A DNA stretch of 64,000 nt from Tenacibaculum dicentrarchi (GTDB taxonomy: Bacteria > Bacteroidota > Bacteroidia > Flavobacteriales > Flavobacteriaceae), in NCBI RefSeq assembly GCF_900239345.1, contig NZ_OESZ01000045.1:1-64000 (forward strand). The letters are read 5' to 3'. Below, in pieces: positions 34,226 to 43,349 of the stretch (its first letter is position 1; each line of letters starts with the position of its first letter). The notes beneath the pieces were generated by a model that was not told the DNA's origin, did not search any database, and was given only the letters and a program-made list of their open reading frames with translations. The position numbers and the translations under genes were made by a program.

Positions 34226-36094
34226 ATGTCTGATATTATACAATTATTACCAGATCATGTTGCTAACCAAATTGCTGCTGGTGAAGTAGTACAACGCCCA
34301 GCCTCTGTAGTTAAAGAATTAATAGAAAATTCAATTGATGCAGGTGCAAATACGATAAAACTGTTAATTAAAGATGCGGGTAAAACCTTAATTCAAGTAA
34401 TTGACGATGGTAAAGGAATGAGTATTACTGATGCTCGATTAAGTTTTGAACGTCATGCAACATCAAAAATTAAAGATGCTCAAGATTTATTTAACTTAAA
34501 CACCAAAGGTTTTAGAGGAGAAGCTTTAGCATCTGTAGCTGCTATTGCACATGTAGAATTAAAAACAAAACAAGAAAATGAAGAACTTGGTTCTTGTATC
34601 AAAATAGCAGGAAGTAAAATTGTTTCACAAGAAAGTATTTCTACACCAAAAGGAACAAGTATTGCTGTTAAAAACTTATTTTATAATATTCCTGCACGTA
34701 GGAATTTCTTAAAATCTGACAGTATTGAAACTCGTCATATTGTAGATGAATTTCAAAGAGTTGCTTTAGCACATCCTGATATTTCATTTTTATTACAACA
34801 CAACAATACAGAACTTTATCACCTTAAAAAAAGTAATTTACGTAAAAGAATTGTAGCTGTTTTTGGTAATAAAATGAATGAACGATTAGTTCCTATTTCA
34901 GAACAAACAGATATTATTTCAATAAGAGGTTTTACTACAAAATCTGAATTTGCTAAGAAAAAAAGAGGCGAACAATACTTTTTTGTAAATAACAGGTTTA
35001 TAAAAAGTTCATACTTAAACCATGCCGTAGTTATGGCTTTTGAAGGATTATTAGAAGCTGGCTCACATCCTTCTTATTTTTTATATTTAGAAGTTCCGCC
35101 AAATAGTATTGATATCAATATACATCCAACAAAAACGGAAATTAAATTTGATAACGAAAAAGTTTTATATGCTATTTTACGTGCAACTATAAAACATAGT
35201 TTAGGGCAATATAATGTTACCCCTGCCTTAGATTTTAGTAGAGATGCAAACTTAGATACGCCATATGATTATAGTAAAAAATCTTCTGACTCATCTAAAC
35301 TTCCTCCAATTACTGTGGACCATAATTTTAACCCGTTTACATCATCTCCTAGTTATGAAGAAAAATCTGACACTTCAAATTACTCTGATGAGCAAAACAA
35401 CTCAAATTCGGTAAGTTATCAATCTAATTTCAAAAAAGACACAGGCGATTGGGAGGCTTTATATCCTAATAATAAATCGATAGATAATACAAAACAAGAA
35501 CAACTTTTTGAATCTCAACAAGAAACTGAAACGGGTAAAACCTTTCAAATTCAAAAAAAATATTTATTAAGCTCTATTAAATCGGGAGTAGTTTTAATTA
35601 ATCAATCGTTAGCACATCAACGTGTTTTATATGAAGAATTTTTAGAAAATATTACTGTTAAAGAAGCTAGTAGTCAACAATTATTATTTCCTGTAAATAT
35701 TTCTTTTTCTAAATCAGATATAGGAATGATTTATACCATAAAATCAGATTTAGAAAGTGCTGGTTTTATGTTCGAAGAATTTACTAAAGAAAGTGTTATT
35801 ATTCGTGGAATACCTACTTCAATAAGCGAAAGTCAAATCACCTTAATTTTAGAAGAATTATTAGACGATATTAAATTAGAAGTGCCAGATGCTAGTTTTA
35901 GTCATTTTGACGTAATGGCAAAATCTTTTGCAAAATCATTAGCTTTAAAAACAGGAACAGTATTATCTATTAAAGAACAAGAAAACTTAGTAAACGATTT
36001 ATTTTCTTGTAGAGAACCTAACACATCACCATTTGGTAAACCTACGTTTAAAACACTAACATTAAACGAAATTGATACCATTTTTAATAAATAA
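34226..36094 (+). CDS. mutL: DNA mismatch repair protein MutL
   Basis: The 622-aa protein has the GHKL ATPase of MutL: IAAGEVVQRPASVVKELIENSIDAGA, DDGKGM and TKGFRGEALASVAA. The transducer domain carries FFVNNRFIKS and DINIHPTKTEIKF. A polar linker (about 340-430) leads to the C-terminal dimerisation domain. The site corresponding to the endonuclease motif DQHA(x)2E reads NQSLAHQRVLYEEF, so the Asp and first His are changed, and nuclease activity is doubtful. It heads a run with two rhomboid genes and an EEP gene. Confidence 0.95.
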   Translation: MSDIIQLLPDHVANQIAAGEVVQRPASVVKELIENSIDAGANTIKLLIKDAGKTLIQVIDDGKGMSITDARLSFERHATSKIKDAQDLFNLNTKGFRGEALASVAAIAHVELKTKQENEELGSCIKIAGSKIVSQESISTPKGTSIAVKNLFYNIPARRNFLKSDSIETRHIVDEFQRVALAHPDISFLLQHNNTELYHLKKSNLRKRIVAVFGNKMNERLVPISEQTDIISIRGFTTKSEFAKKKRGEQYFFVNNRFIKSSYLNHAVVMAFEGLLEAGSHPSYFLYLEVPPNSIDINIHPTKTEIKFDNEKVLYAILRATIKHSLGQYNVTPALDFSRDANLDTPYDYSKKSSDSSKLPPITVDHNFNPFTSSPSYEEKSDTSNYSDEQNNSNSVSYQSNFKKDTGDWEALYPNNKSIDNTKQEQLFESQQETETGKTFQIQKKYLLSSIKSGVVLINQSLAHQRVLYEEFLENITVKEASSQQLLFPVNISFSKSDIGMIYTIKSDLESAGFMFEEFTKESVIIRGIPTSISESQITLILEELLDDIKLEVPDASFSHFDVMAKSFAKSLALKTGTVLSIKEQENLVNDLFSCREPNTSPFGKPTFKTLTLNEIDTIFNK

Positions 36095-36103
36095 AAAATA
36101 ATT

Positions 36104-36829
36104 ATGGCAAAAATAACCGACGCTATAAAGCATTTAATAATCATTAACGTGATTATGTATTTTGCGCCACAACTTTTAAATTTAGATTTAACAAATATTT
36201 TTGCATTACATTATCCAGAAAATGAACACTTTGGGTTTTGGCAATATATTACTCATATTTTTATGCATGGAAGCCCTATGCATTTACTTTTTAACATGTA
36301 TGCTTTATGGGCTTTTGGTACTCCTTTAGAACAAATGTGGGGTAAAAATAAATTTATTTTCTTTTATTTTTCAGCGGGTATAGGTGCAGGTTTAATATAT
36401 ACGCTTGCTGATTATTACCAATTTAGTGGAATTTATAATCAATTGATTAATTTAGGAGTATCAGGTACTGAGATAAAAAATCTTTTAAATACAGGGCAAT
36501 ACAATGATACCTTAATTACGCTTTCTAATGAAAAAATGAGCGAATTTTATAGCCTTTATCATACTCCTGCTGTTGGTGCATCAGGAGCTGTTTATGGTAT
36601 TTTAGTTGCCTTCGGATTAATGTTTCCTAATTCAAAATTAGCTTTAATATTTTTTCCAGTACCAATTGCAGCAAAATACTTTATTCCTTTAATGATTGCT
36701 GGTGATTTATTTTTTGGAGTAACAAAATATTCTATTGGTAACATTGCTCATTTTGCACATGTTGGAGGAGCTATTATTGGCTTTATTATTGCTTGGTATT
36801 GGAAAAAAAATCAATTTAAAAATCATTAA
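36104..36829 (+). CDS. rhomboid family intramembrane serine protease
   Basis: This 241-aa protein has about six membrane helices. The catalytic Ser is in GASGAVYG (about 157-164) and the His is in FAHVGGAIIG (about 222-231); HGSPMHLLFNMYALWAFG is the conserved loop-1/helix-2 region. It lies 9 bases past mutL and shortly before a second rhomboid. Substrates are unknown. Confidence 0.9.
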   Translation: MAKITDAIKHLIIINVIMYFAPQLLNLDLTNIFALHYPENEHFGFWQYITHIFMHGSPMHLLFNMYALWAFGTPLEQMWGKNKFIFFYFSAGIGAGLIYTLADYYQFSGIYNQLINLGVSGTEIKNLLNTGQYNDTLITLSNEKMSEFYSLYHTPAVGASGAVYGILVAFGLMFPNSKLALIFFPVPIAAKYFIPLMIAGDLFFGVTKYSIGNIAHFAHVGGAIIGFIIAWYWKKNQFKNH

Positions 36830-36870
36830 TTTAGTATATTACATTGTTTTTTATAAAATAAAGCTAACTA

Positions 36871-37737
36871 ATGGAAACTTTAAATACGTTAAAATATCGA
36901 TTTAAAAATGCGGGCATTGTAGAACAATTAATCTATGTAAACCTTGCAATATATATATTGGTTTTTATCACCAATATATTTCAACCGAATAATAATTTTA
37001 TTATTGAATGGTTTTCTTTACCTGCAAATTTTGATGAATTTTTATCAAAACCATGGACAATTATTACCTATGGTTTTTTACATGCTGGCTTTATTCATAT
37101 ACTATCAAACTTATTTGCGCTGTTTTATATAGGTCATTTTTTTAAACAATATTTTACAGCAAAACAACTGCTAAATTTTTATTTGTTAGGAACTGTTTTT
37201 GGAGGTGTTATTTTCATGGCGAGTTATCATTTTTTCCCTGCCTTACAAGAAGTTGTTGATACCAGTATTTTATTAGGTGCATCCGCAGGAATTTCAGCTA
37301 TATTCATAGGAATTGCGACCTATATTCCTAGTTATGAGTTAAAAATTCCACTAATTGGTTTTGTGAAATTATGGAAATTAGCGGGTATTTGGGTAGCTCT
37401 CGATGTACTTCAAATACCTGCTGGAAATCTTGGAGGACATTTAGCACATATCGGTGGGGCGTTATTTGGTTTTTTATATGTTTTAAAAGCAAGTAACAAA
37501 GAAATAATAGTTTTTAACACGCTACGAAAAACTGTCAGTAAGTATTTTGAAAAAAAAGAGAAACCATTAAAAACAGTTTATAAATCAGGGAAAAAACCAA
37601 CCAAAACGACTTTTAAAAAGACTCAAAAATCTAAAAACCAACAAAAAATTGATACTATTTTAGATAAAATAAGTACATCTGGCTATGATACTTTAACCCA
37701 AACCGAAAAAGATTTTTTATTTAAACAAGGTAAATAA
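36871..37737 (+). CDS. rhomboid family protein, second copy
   Basis: The 288-aa protein has about six membrane helices and a basic cytosolic tail (about 225-288). The catalytic region reads LGASAGISAIF, with Ser in place after GA, and the His region is GGHLAHIGGALFG. HAGFIHILSNLFALFYIG is the conserved loop-1 region. It is only distantly similar to the preceding rhomboid, so this is an old pair rather than a recent duplication. The tail ends with a small helical segment (ISTSGYDTLTQTEKDFLF). Confidence 0.88.
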   Translation: METLNTLKYRFKNAGIVEQLIYVNLAIYILVFITNIFQPNNNFIIEWFSLPANFDEFLSKPWTIITYGFLHAGFIHILSNLFALFYIGHFFKQYFTAKQLLNFYLLGTVFGGVIFMASYHFFPALQEVVDTSILLGASAGISAIFIGIATYIPSYELKIPLIGFVKLWKLAGIWVALDVLQIPAGNLGGHLAHIGGALFGFLYVLKASNKEIIVFNTLRKTVSKYFEKKEKPLKTVYKSGKKPTKTTFKKTQKSKNQQKIDTILDKISTSGYDTLTQTEKDFLFKQGK

Positions 37738-37751
37738 TGCAAGATTAAAAG

Positions 37752-38765
37752 ATGAAAAAATCCCCTATCATACAGAAGTTCTTCTTCTTGATAAATTCAA
37801 TTTTAGCTACGCTATTATTGCTTTGTTATGTTTTACCCTATGTGTCGCCACAGGTAATTCCTGCCCTAGCAGTTTTGAGTTTATTTGTGCCATTATTAAT
37901 TGTTTTGAATTGCTTTTTTTTCGTTTATTGGTTGCTTAAAATTAATAAAAAAGCGTTACTATCACTACTTATTTTAAGTATCGGATGGGTAAGCTCTACA
38001 CCACTTATAAAATTATCAAATAAAGAAACAGTTTTAAATGATGACTTAAAAGTAATGAGCTACAATGTGCATCTATTTAATTATTACAAACATATAAATG
38101 ACATTACCACCGAACAAAAAATATACGAGTTCATCAACAATCAAAACCCCGATATTGTGGCTATGCAAGAGTTTTATCGATCTGAATTATTAGACATAAA
38201 ACTGCCTTATAAATATATTAAAACCAAGTCAAAATCTAGGAAATTTGGACTTGCTATTTACAGTAAATACCCAATTGTAAACTCTGGTTCTTTAAACTTT
38301 AAAAATAGCGCAAACAATACTATTTTTGCCGATATTGTTAAAAATAAAGACACCATTCGTATTTATAACGTGCATTTAGAGTCGTTAAAAATAAATCCGA
38401 ATAAAGACTATTTTGGCGAAAAAGATTCAGGGCATTTATTTAAGCGTTTGGCAAATGGATTTAAAAAACAAGTATCGCAAACCGAGCTAATTTTACAGCA
38501 TGAATATTCTTGGAAGAAGAAAAAAATTATATGTGGCGATTTTAATAATACCGCATATTCTTGGGTGTATCAAAAGTTATCTGAAGATAAAAAAGATGCC
38601 TTTTTAACCGCTGGAATTGGCTTAGGTAAATCATTCCGATACATGTATCCGATGCGTATTGATTTTATGCTAACCGATAATACCGCCACTATAAATCAAT
38701 ATAAAACATTTAGCGATATTAAATTTTCGGACCACTACCCTATTATGACCCGTTTGCATTGGTAG
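37752..38765 (+). CDS. membrane-anchored endonuclease/exonuclease/phosphatase family protein
   Basis: The 337-aa protein has three N-terminal membrane helices (about 10-85) followed by an EEP domain. Motifs are VMSYNVHLFNYY, DIVAMQEFY (catalytic Glu), YNVHLES, CGDFNNTAYS and SDHYPIM (catalytic His). The substrate could be a nucleic acid, a phospholipid or another phosphodiester. It lies 14 bases past the second rhomboid. Its end overlaps the convergent binding-protein gene by 23 bases. Confidence 0.88.
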   Translation: MKKSPIIQKFFFLINSILATLLLLCYVLPYVSPQVIPALAVLSLFVPLLIVLNCFFFVYWLLKINKKALLSLLILSIGWVSSTPLIKLSNKETVLNDDLKVMSYNVHLFNYYKHINDITTEQKIYEFINNQNPDIVAMQEFYRSELLDIKLPYKYIKTKSKSRKFGLAIYSKYPIVNSGSLNFKNSANNTIFADIVKNKDTIRIYNVHLESLKINPNKDYFGEKDSGHLFKRLANGFKKQVSQTELILQHEYSWKKKKIICGDFNNTAYSWVYQKLSEDKKDAFLTAGIGLGKSFRYMYPMRIDFMLTDNTATINQYKTFSDIKFSDHYPIMTRLHW

Positions 38766-40407
38766 TTTTTTTAACCCTTTTTAAATTCAATAAATCAATT
38801 GGGTTAATACCTAAATTATATATGTTTTTTTGACTAAAACGAATAACTTCATCATAATAAAGAGGAACGATTGGTGCTTGTTCAATAATAATACTATCCA
38901 TTTTTTGGTATAATTGATAGCGTTTTTTTATGTCAATTTCTTGTATTGATTTTTCATATAAAACATCAAACTTATCATTTTTAAAATGTGTATAATTAGG
39001 ACCATTAGGTGTGAAATTTTTGCTATAAAATAACGACAAATAATTTTCTGCATCAGGATAATCGGCAATCCAACTAGCTCTAAAAATCGGCAATTTACCA
39101 CTTGATTTTGCTTGTCGTAAAGTCGATGGAGGAATCACCGATACGGCTACTTGCAATCCTATATTTTGTAATTCTCGTTGGATAAATTCACATAAATCTA
39201 AATAATTTCCGTTGGTTGTAATGGTAATTTTAGGATTTTTATCGCCTGTTTTTTGCATATATTTTTTCACTAATTCTGATGCTTTTTCAGGTTGATACGA
39301 ATATCCTTTTTGATTATTGAATGACGGCAAACCTTTGGGAATAAATCCATTTTCGGCTGGAGTTCCGATGCCATTTCGTAAAAATTTAATCATTTTTTCA
39401 CGATCAAATCCTTGATTAATTGCCTGTCGTATTAATTTTGACTTTGTTGGATAATTCTCAGTATTTTCTGAATAAATTCCCAAATATTCCGTGTTTAAAT
39501 ATGCCCCAGTTTGCATGATTATTTTATCAGTATATTTATCTTTTAAAGTTCCATCGGTATTTAAAATATCGTCTTTATAAGAGGCATCTAAACTTTTCAT
39601 AAAATCAAGATTTCCTTGGATAAATTGCAGATATTCACTTTGTTTATCAGGCAAAAAAGTAATTGCCACGGCTTCTAAATAAGGTAATTTATCCCCATTT
39701 GTATCTTTTTCAAAATACAACGGATTTTTACGCAAAACTAATTTGGTATTTTCTTCCCATATTTTAAATTGAAAAGCCCCTGTTCCTATCGGATTTGCTC
39801 GAAAAGAATTTCTAAAATAATCCACAGCTTCTTTAGGAACTACCGAACAATATTTCATTGCCAACAATCCTAGAAAAGGCGGAAAAGCTTGTTTTAAATT
39901 GATAGTGAAAATAGAATCATTTTCGGCTTTAAAATTTTTTACATTTTGAAGAACCCAGCCACCTGGAGATGCTATTTTTTTTGATACTAATCGATCTAAT
40001 GAATATTTAAAATCTGTAGCAATAACATTTCTTGTAGAATCTTTACCAAATAAATGATGCTTATGAAACTTCACATCGTTTCTTAAAGTAAAACGATACG
40101 TTTTTCCATCTTCAGAAATCGACCATTTTTCAGCAATATCTGGCTGAATATGTAAACTATCATCCAACTGAACCAAGCCATTAAATAATTGATTTACCAC
40201 CCAAATATTCCGCTGATCTTTGGCAAAAGCAGGGTCTAACGAAGTAATATTTGAATGTTCATTATATCTAAAAACTTGTGAATCTGTAAATTTACTGCTT
40301 TGTTTGGTACAGGAATACAATCCTATAAAAAGAATGAATAAAATGAAATAATTACTCTTACTTTCTTTTAAAAAGCTACTTAAAATTTTTGAAATTGTTT
40401 CGTACAT
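38743..40407 (-). CDS. ABC-type peptide-binding lipoprotein
   Basis: The 554-aa protein is an SBP_bac_5 (OppA/DppA-like) extracytoplasmic binding protein. The lipobox is near residue 33 (LFIGLYSC). Family signatures are SLDPAFAKDQRNIWVVNQLFNGLVQLD, WSISEDGKTYRFTLRNDVKFH and NPIGTGAFQFK. No permease or ATPase gene is adjacent, so it is an orphan; it may work with an unlinked Opp-type transporter. It is the last gene of a GNAT-ABM-SBP run and follows ABM by 4 bases. Confidence 0.88.
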   Translation of the reverse strand: MYETISKILSSFLKESKSNYFILFILFIGLYSCTKQSSKFTDSQVFRYNEHSNITSLDPAFAKDQRNIWVVNQLFNGLVQLDDSLHIQPDIAEKWSISEDGKTYRFTLRNDVKFHKHHLFGKDSTRNVIATDFKYSLDRLVSKKIASPGGWVLQNVKNFKAENDSIFTINLKQAFPPFLGLLAMKYCSVVPKEAVDYFRNSFRANPIGTGAFQFKIWEENTKLVLRKNPLYFEKDTNGDKLPYLEAVAITFLPDKQSEYLQFIQGNLDFMKSLDASYKDDILNTDGTLKDKYTDKIIMQTGAYLNTEYLGIYSENTENYPTKSKLIRQAINQGFDREKMIKFLRNGIGTPAENGFIPKGLPSFNNQKGYSYQPEKASELVKKYMQKTGDKNPKITITTNGNYLDLCEFIQRELQNIGLQVAVSVIPPSTLRQAKSSGKLPIFRASWIADYPDAENYLSLFYSKNFTPNGPNYTHFKNDKFDVLYEKSIQEIDIKKRYQLYQKMDSIIIEQAPIVPLYYDEVIRFSQKNIYNLGINPIDLLNLKRVKKTTNANGS

Positions 40408-40411
40408 TTAG

Positions 40412-40729
40412 TTACTTATTAAATCCATATTCACGTTCCACTTTACAAATTCGCAATTGATATTTTTTATACCATTGCGCTCTGCCCATTTCTCTAGCTT
40501 CTAGATGTTCAATATTATTTTTCCACTGAACAATTGCATCTAAATCTTGCCAATATGAAACGGTAATTCCGACTTTTGAACGAGCAAATTCGATACCTAA
40601 ATACCCTTTTTGTTGCTTTGCTAATACTTCCATTTTAGTTGCCATAGCATCATATCCATTCAAATTATCCGATAATATCGTTGTAAAAATAACCGCATAA
40701 TATGGCGTTTTTAAAGAATCTTCTATCAT
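40412..40729 (-). CDS. antibiotic biosynthesis monooxygenase (ABM) family protein
   Basis: The 105-aa protein is a single ABM domain (ferredoxin-like dimeric barrel). YYAVIFTTILSDNLNGYDAMATKM, GYLGIEFARSKVGITVSYWQDLDAIVQWKNNIEHLEA and the final KVEREYGF fit the family. Members can be small monooxygenases or have unknown function, and no partner tells which. It overlaps the GNAT gene by 4 bases (ATGA). Confidence 0.85.
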   Translation of the reverse strand: MIEDSLKTPYYAVIFTTILSDNLNGYDAMATKMEVLAKQQKGYLGIEFARSKVGITVSYWQDLDAIVQWKNNIEHLEAREMGRAQWYKKYQLRICKVEREYGFNK

Positions 40730-41232
40730 AAAATTAACTCATATTTTGTTTCAGGTAAGCCAATATCATCGCTTATTAAATTTTTAACTACTTTAAAATT
40801 AAAACGTTTTAAAATTTTACTAGAAGCAATATTTCTATCAATAACATAGGCTATAATTTTTTTCATTCCTACCCTTTTACAATAAACAATCAATCCTTCA
40901 CATAACTCAGTCGCATAACCTTTCCCCCAATACTCCTGAATAAACCGATAACCAATTTCATCATCTTCTTTATTATCAACATCTTTAATTAAACCTAAAG
41001 TACCTATAAAACGACTATCTGATTTTCGTTCTATTGCATAAATAAAAAAATCATTACTTGGTTTTTCATATTTTTTTATCAACGTTTTTAATTCCTTTTC
41101 ACACTCTAAAATTGTTTTAACCTCACCTGTTGCATATTGCAAAACCAACGGGTTACTTTCTAGGCAATGAAAAGGTTTTAAATCAGTAAAAATAAGTTTT
41201 CTAATGAGTAATCTTTCCGTTTCAAAAATCAT
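40726..41232 (-). CDS. GNAT N-acetyltransferase
   Basis: The 168-aa protein is a RimJ/RimL-type GNAT: FETERLLIRKLIFTDLKPFH at the start, FIGTLGLIKDVDNK, then EIGYRFIQEYWGKGYATE, which carries the acetyl-CoA-binding loop (WGKGYA). The C-terminal NIASSKILKRFNFK is also typical. The acceptor is unknown. It is the first gene of a coupled trio with the ABM and binding-protein genes, and is divergent from mtaB. Confidence 0.9.
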   Translation of the reverse strand: MIFETERLLIRKLIFTDLKPFHCLESNPLVLQYATGEVKTILECEKELKTLIKKYEKPSNDFFIYAIERKSDSRFIGTLGLIKDVDNKEDDEIGYRFIQEYWGKGYATELCEGLIVYCKRVGMKKIIAYVIDRNIASSKILKRFNFKVVKNLISDDIGLPETKYELIL

Positions 41233-41243
41233 GAATAAAATTG

Positions 41244-41251
41244 TAATTTTG
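41244..41251 (+). promoter_or_regulatory. -7 promoter element for mtaB
   Basis: TAATTTTG matches TAnnTTTG, 20 bases before the mtaB ATG. Confidence 0.45.
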
Positions 41252-41271
41252 TAATCGATAAATGTACAAGA

Positions 41272-42591
41272 ATGAACGCAGATAAAAAAGTAGCTTTTTA
41301 TACTTTAGGATGTAAATTAAATTTTTCTGAAACCTCAACAATTGCTAGAAACTTTGTAAATGAAGGTTTTGAACGTGTCGGTTTTGATGAAAAAGCCCAA
41401 ATATATGTAATAAATACCTGCTCGGTAACTGATAATGCCGACAAACGTTTTAAATCGATTGTAAAAAATGCTTTAAAACAAAATGAAGACGCTTTTATAA
41501 TTGGCGTTGGTTGTTATGCCCAATTAAAACCCGAAGAATTAGCCAATGTAAATGGCGTTGATTTGGTATTAGGAGCAACTGAAAAATTTAACGTTACCAG
41601 TTATATCAACGATTTAACTAAAAATGATATTGGCGAGGTTCATTCTTGCGAAATTGAAGAAGCCGATTCGTATATTGGTGCATATTCCATTGGCGACCGA
41701 ACTCGTGCATTTTTAAAAGTACAAGATGGTTGCGATTATAAATGTACCTATTGTACAATTCCGTTAGCTCGTGGTATTTCGAGGTCAGATACTTTGGAAA
41801 ATGTGTTGAAAAATGCCAAAGAAATTTCAGAAAAAGGCATTAAAGAAATCGTTTTAACAGGCGTTAATATTGGCGATTACGGAAAAGGTGAATTTGGAAA
41901 CAAAAAACACGAACATACTTTTTTAGAATTAGTCAAAGAATTAGATAACGTTGAAGGAATTGAACGTTTGCGAATTTCATCAATTGAGCCAAATTTACTA
42001 AAAGATGAAACCATCGATTTTGTATCGAAATCGAAAACTTTTGTGCCTCATTTTCACATTCCACTGCAATCTGGTAATGATGAATTATTGAAAAAAATGA
42101 AACGTCGTTATTTAACAAAAACCTATACTAACAGAACGCAAAAAATTAAAGAAGTAATGCCAAATGCCTGTATTGGCGTTGATGTTATTGTAGGTTTCCC
42201 TGGTGAAACAGACGAACTATTTTTAGAAACTTACAATTATTTAAACGAAATGGAACTTTCGTATTTACACGTTTTCACCTATTCTGAAAGACCAAATACC
42301 GAAGCCGTTGGCATGAGTGGAATTGTTCCTAAAAATGTACGTGCAAAACGAAGTAAAATGTTACGAGGTTTATCAGTTAAAAAACGTAGAGCTTTCTATG
42401 AATCACAACTAGGAAACACATTAACAGCATTGTTTGAAAGTGAAAATAAAGAAGGTTATATTCATGGTTTTACACAGAATTATGTAAAAGTAAAAACACC
42501 TTGGAACCCTGAATTAGTAAATACTTTACACAGTGTTACCTTAACTAAAATTGATGAAGATGGTTTAGTTCGTTTTAATTTTGATGACTAA
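41272..42591 (+). CDS. mtaB: tRNA t6A37 methylthiotransferase MtaB
   Basis: MtaB adds a methylthio group to t6A at position 37 of tRNAs reading ANN codons. The 439-aa radical-SAM protein has the three N-terminal Cys (TLGCKLNFSE, INTCSVTDNADK, GVGCYAQ), CDYKCTYCTIPLARG for the SAM cluster and a C-terminal TRAM domain. The TLGCKLN and CSVT motifs separate it from MiaB and RimO. The window also has rimO, so two of the methylthiotransferase types are present. A hydrolase gene follows after 34 bases. Confidence 0.94.
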   Translation: MNADKKVAFYTLGCKLNFSETSTIARNFVNEGFERVGFDEKAQIYVINTCSVTDNADKRFKSIVKNALKQNEDAFIIGVGCYAQLKPEELANVNGVDLVLGATEKFNVTSYINDLTKNDIGEVHSCEIEEADSYIGAYSIGDRTRAFLKVQDGCDYKCTYCTIPLARGISRSDTLENVLKNAKEISEKGIKEIVLTGVNIGDYGKGEFGNKKHEHTFLELVKELDNVEGIERLRISSIEPNLLKDETIDFVSKSKTFVPHFHIPLQSGNDELLKKMKRRYLTKTYTNRTQKIKEVMPNACIGVDVIVGFPGETDELFLETYNYLNEMELSYLHVFTYSERPNTEAVGMSGIVPKNVRAKRSKMLRGLSVKKRRAFYESQLGNTLTALFESENKEGYIHGFTQNYVKVKTPWNPELVNTLHSVTLTKIDEDGLVRFNFDD

Positions 42592-42625
42592 AATTTAATG
42601 AATTTTGATAAAAAAATAAATATTA

Positions 42626-43285
42626 ATGGAAAAAAAACACCTCTATTTTGTACCTGGTTTAGGAGCAAATACCAAAATATTTGAATACTTAAATTTATCA
42701 AAAGAAAAATTTGAACTTCATTTTCTAGAATGGTTATTGCCTATTTCTATTGATGAAAGCATCGAAGCATATGCTCGAAGAATGTGCGAAAATATTCATC
42801 ATGAAAATCCTATTTTAATTGGGGTTTCTTTTGGAGGAATTATGGTGCAGGAAATGAGCAAAATTATTAGTTGTGAAAAAGTAATTTTAATCTCAAGCAT
42901 TAAAAATAATAAAGAATTGCCAAAACGCTTAAAATTAGCTTATATAACAGGCGTTTACAAACTTTTTCCATCAAAAATAATTGCAAATATAGAACACTAT
43001 GAACGTTACTTTTTTAATGATTATCTAAAAAAACGAGCCGAATTATATAAAATATATTTATCAAAAAGAGATGAAAATTATTTACAATGGTCGGTTTATA
43101 ACGTATTGCATTGGCAACAAAGTGAAACTTTATCAAACATAACCCATATACACGGAACTGATGATGAAGTTTTTCCTGCAAAAAATCTTCAAAATTATAT
43201 TAAAATTGAAAAAGGAACACATATTATGATTTTAAATAAAGCAAAAACTATTTCTGAAATTTTAGAAAAAGAATGTTTTAAATAG
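42626..43285 (+). CDS. alpha/beta hydrolase
   Basis: The 219-aa protein is a small alpha/beta hydrolase. The nucleophile elbow is GVSFGGIMVQE (Ser about 71), the acid is in HGTDDEVFP and the catalytic His in KGTHIMIL. It has no signal peptide, so it is cytosolic. FVPGLGANTKIFEYL near the start fits the family. The substrate is unknown. It is close to mtaB on the same strand. Confidence 0.88.
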   Translation: MEKKHLYFVPGLGANTKIFEYLNLSKEKFELHFLEWLLPISIDESIEAYARRMCENIHHENPILIGVSFGGIMVQEMSKIISCEKVILISSIKNNKELPKRLKLAYITGVYKLFPSKIIANIEHYERYFFNDYLKKRAELYKIYLSKRDENYLQWSVYNVLHWQQSETLSNITHIHGTDDEVFPAKNLQNYIKIEKGTHIMILNKAKTISEILEKECFK

Positions 43286-43349
43286 TTAACTTGTTATAAA
43301 TAGCTAAAAATTAGAAAAAGAGTTTAAATTTACTTAAAAATTAAAGAAA

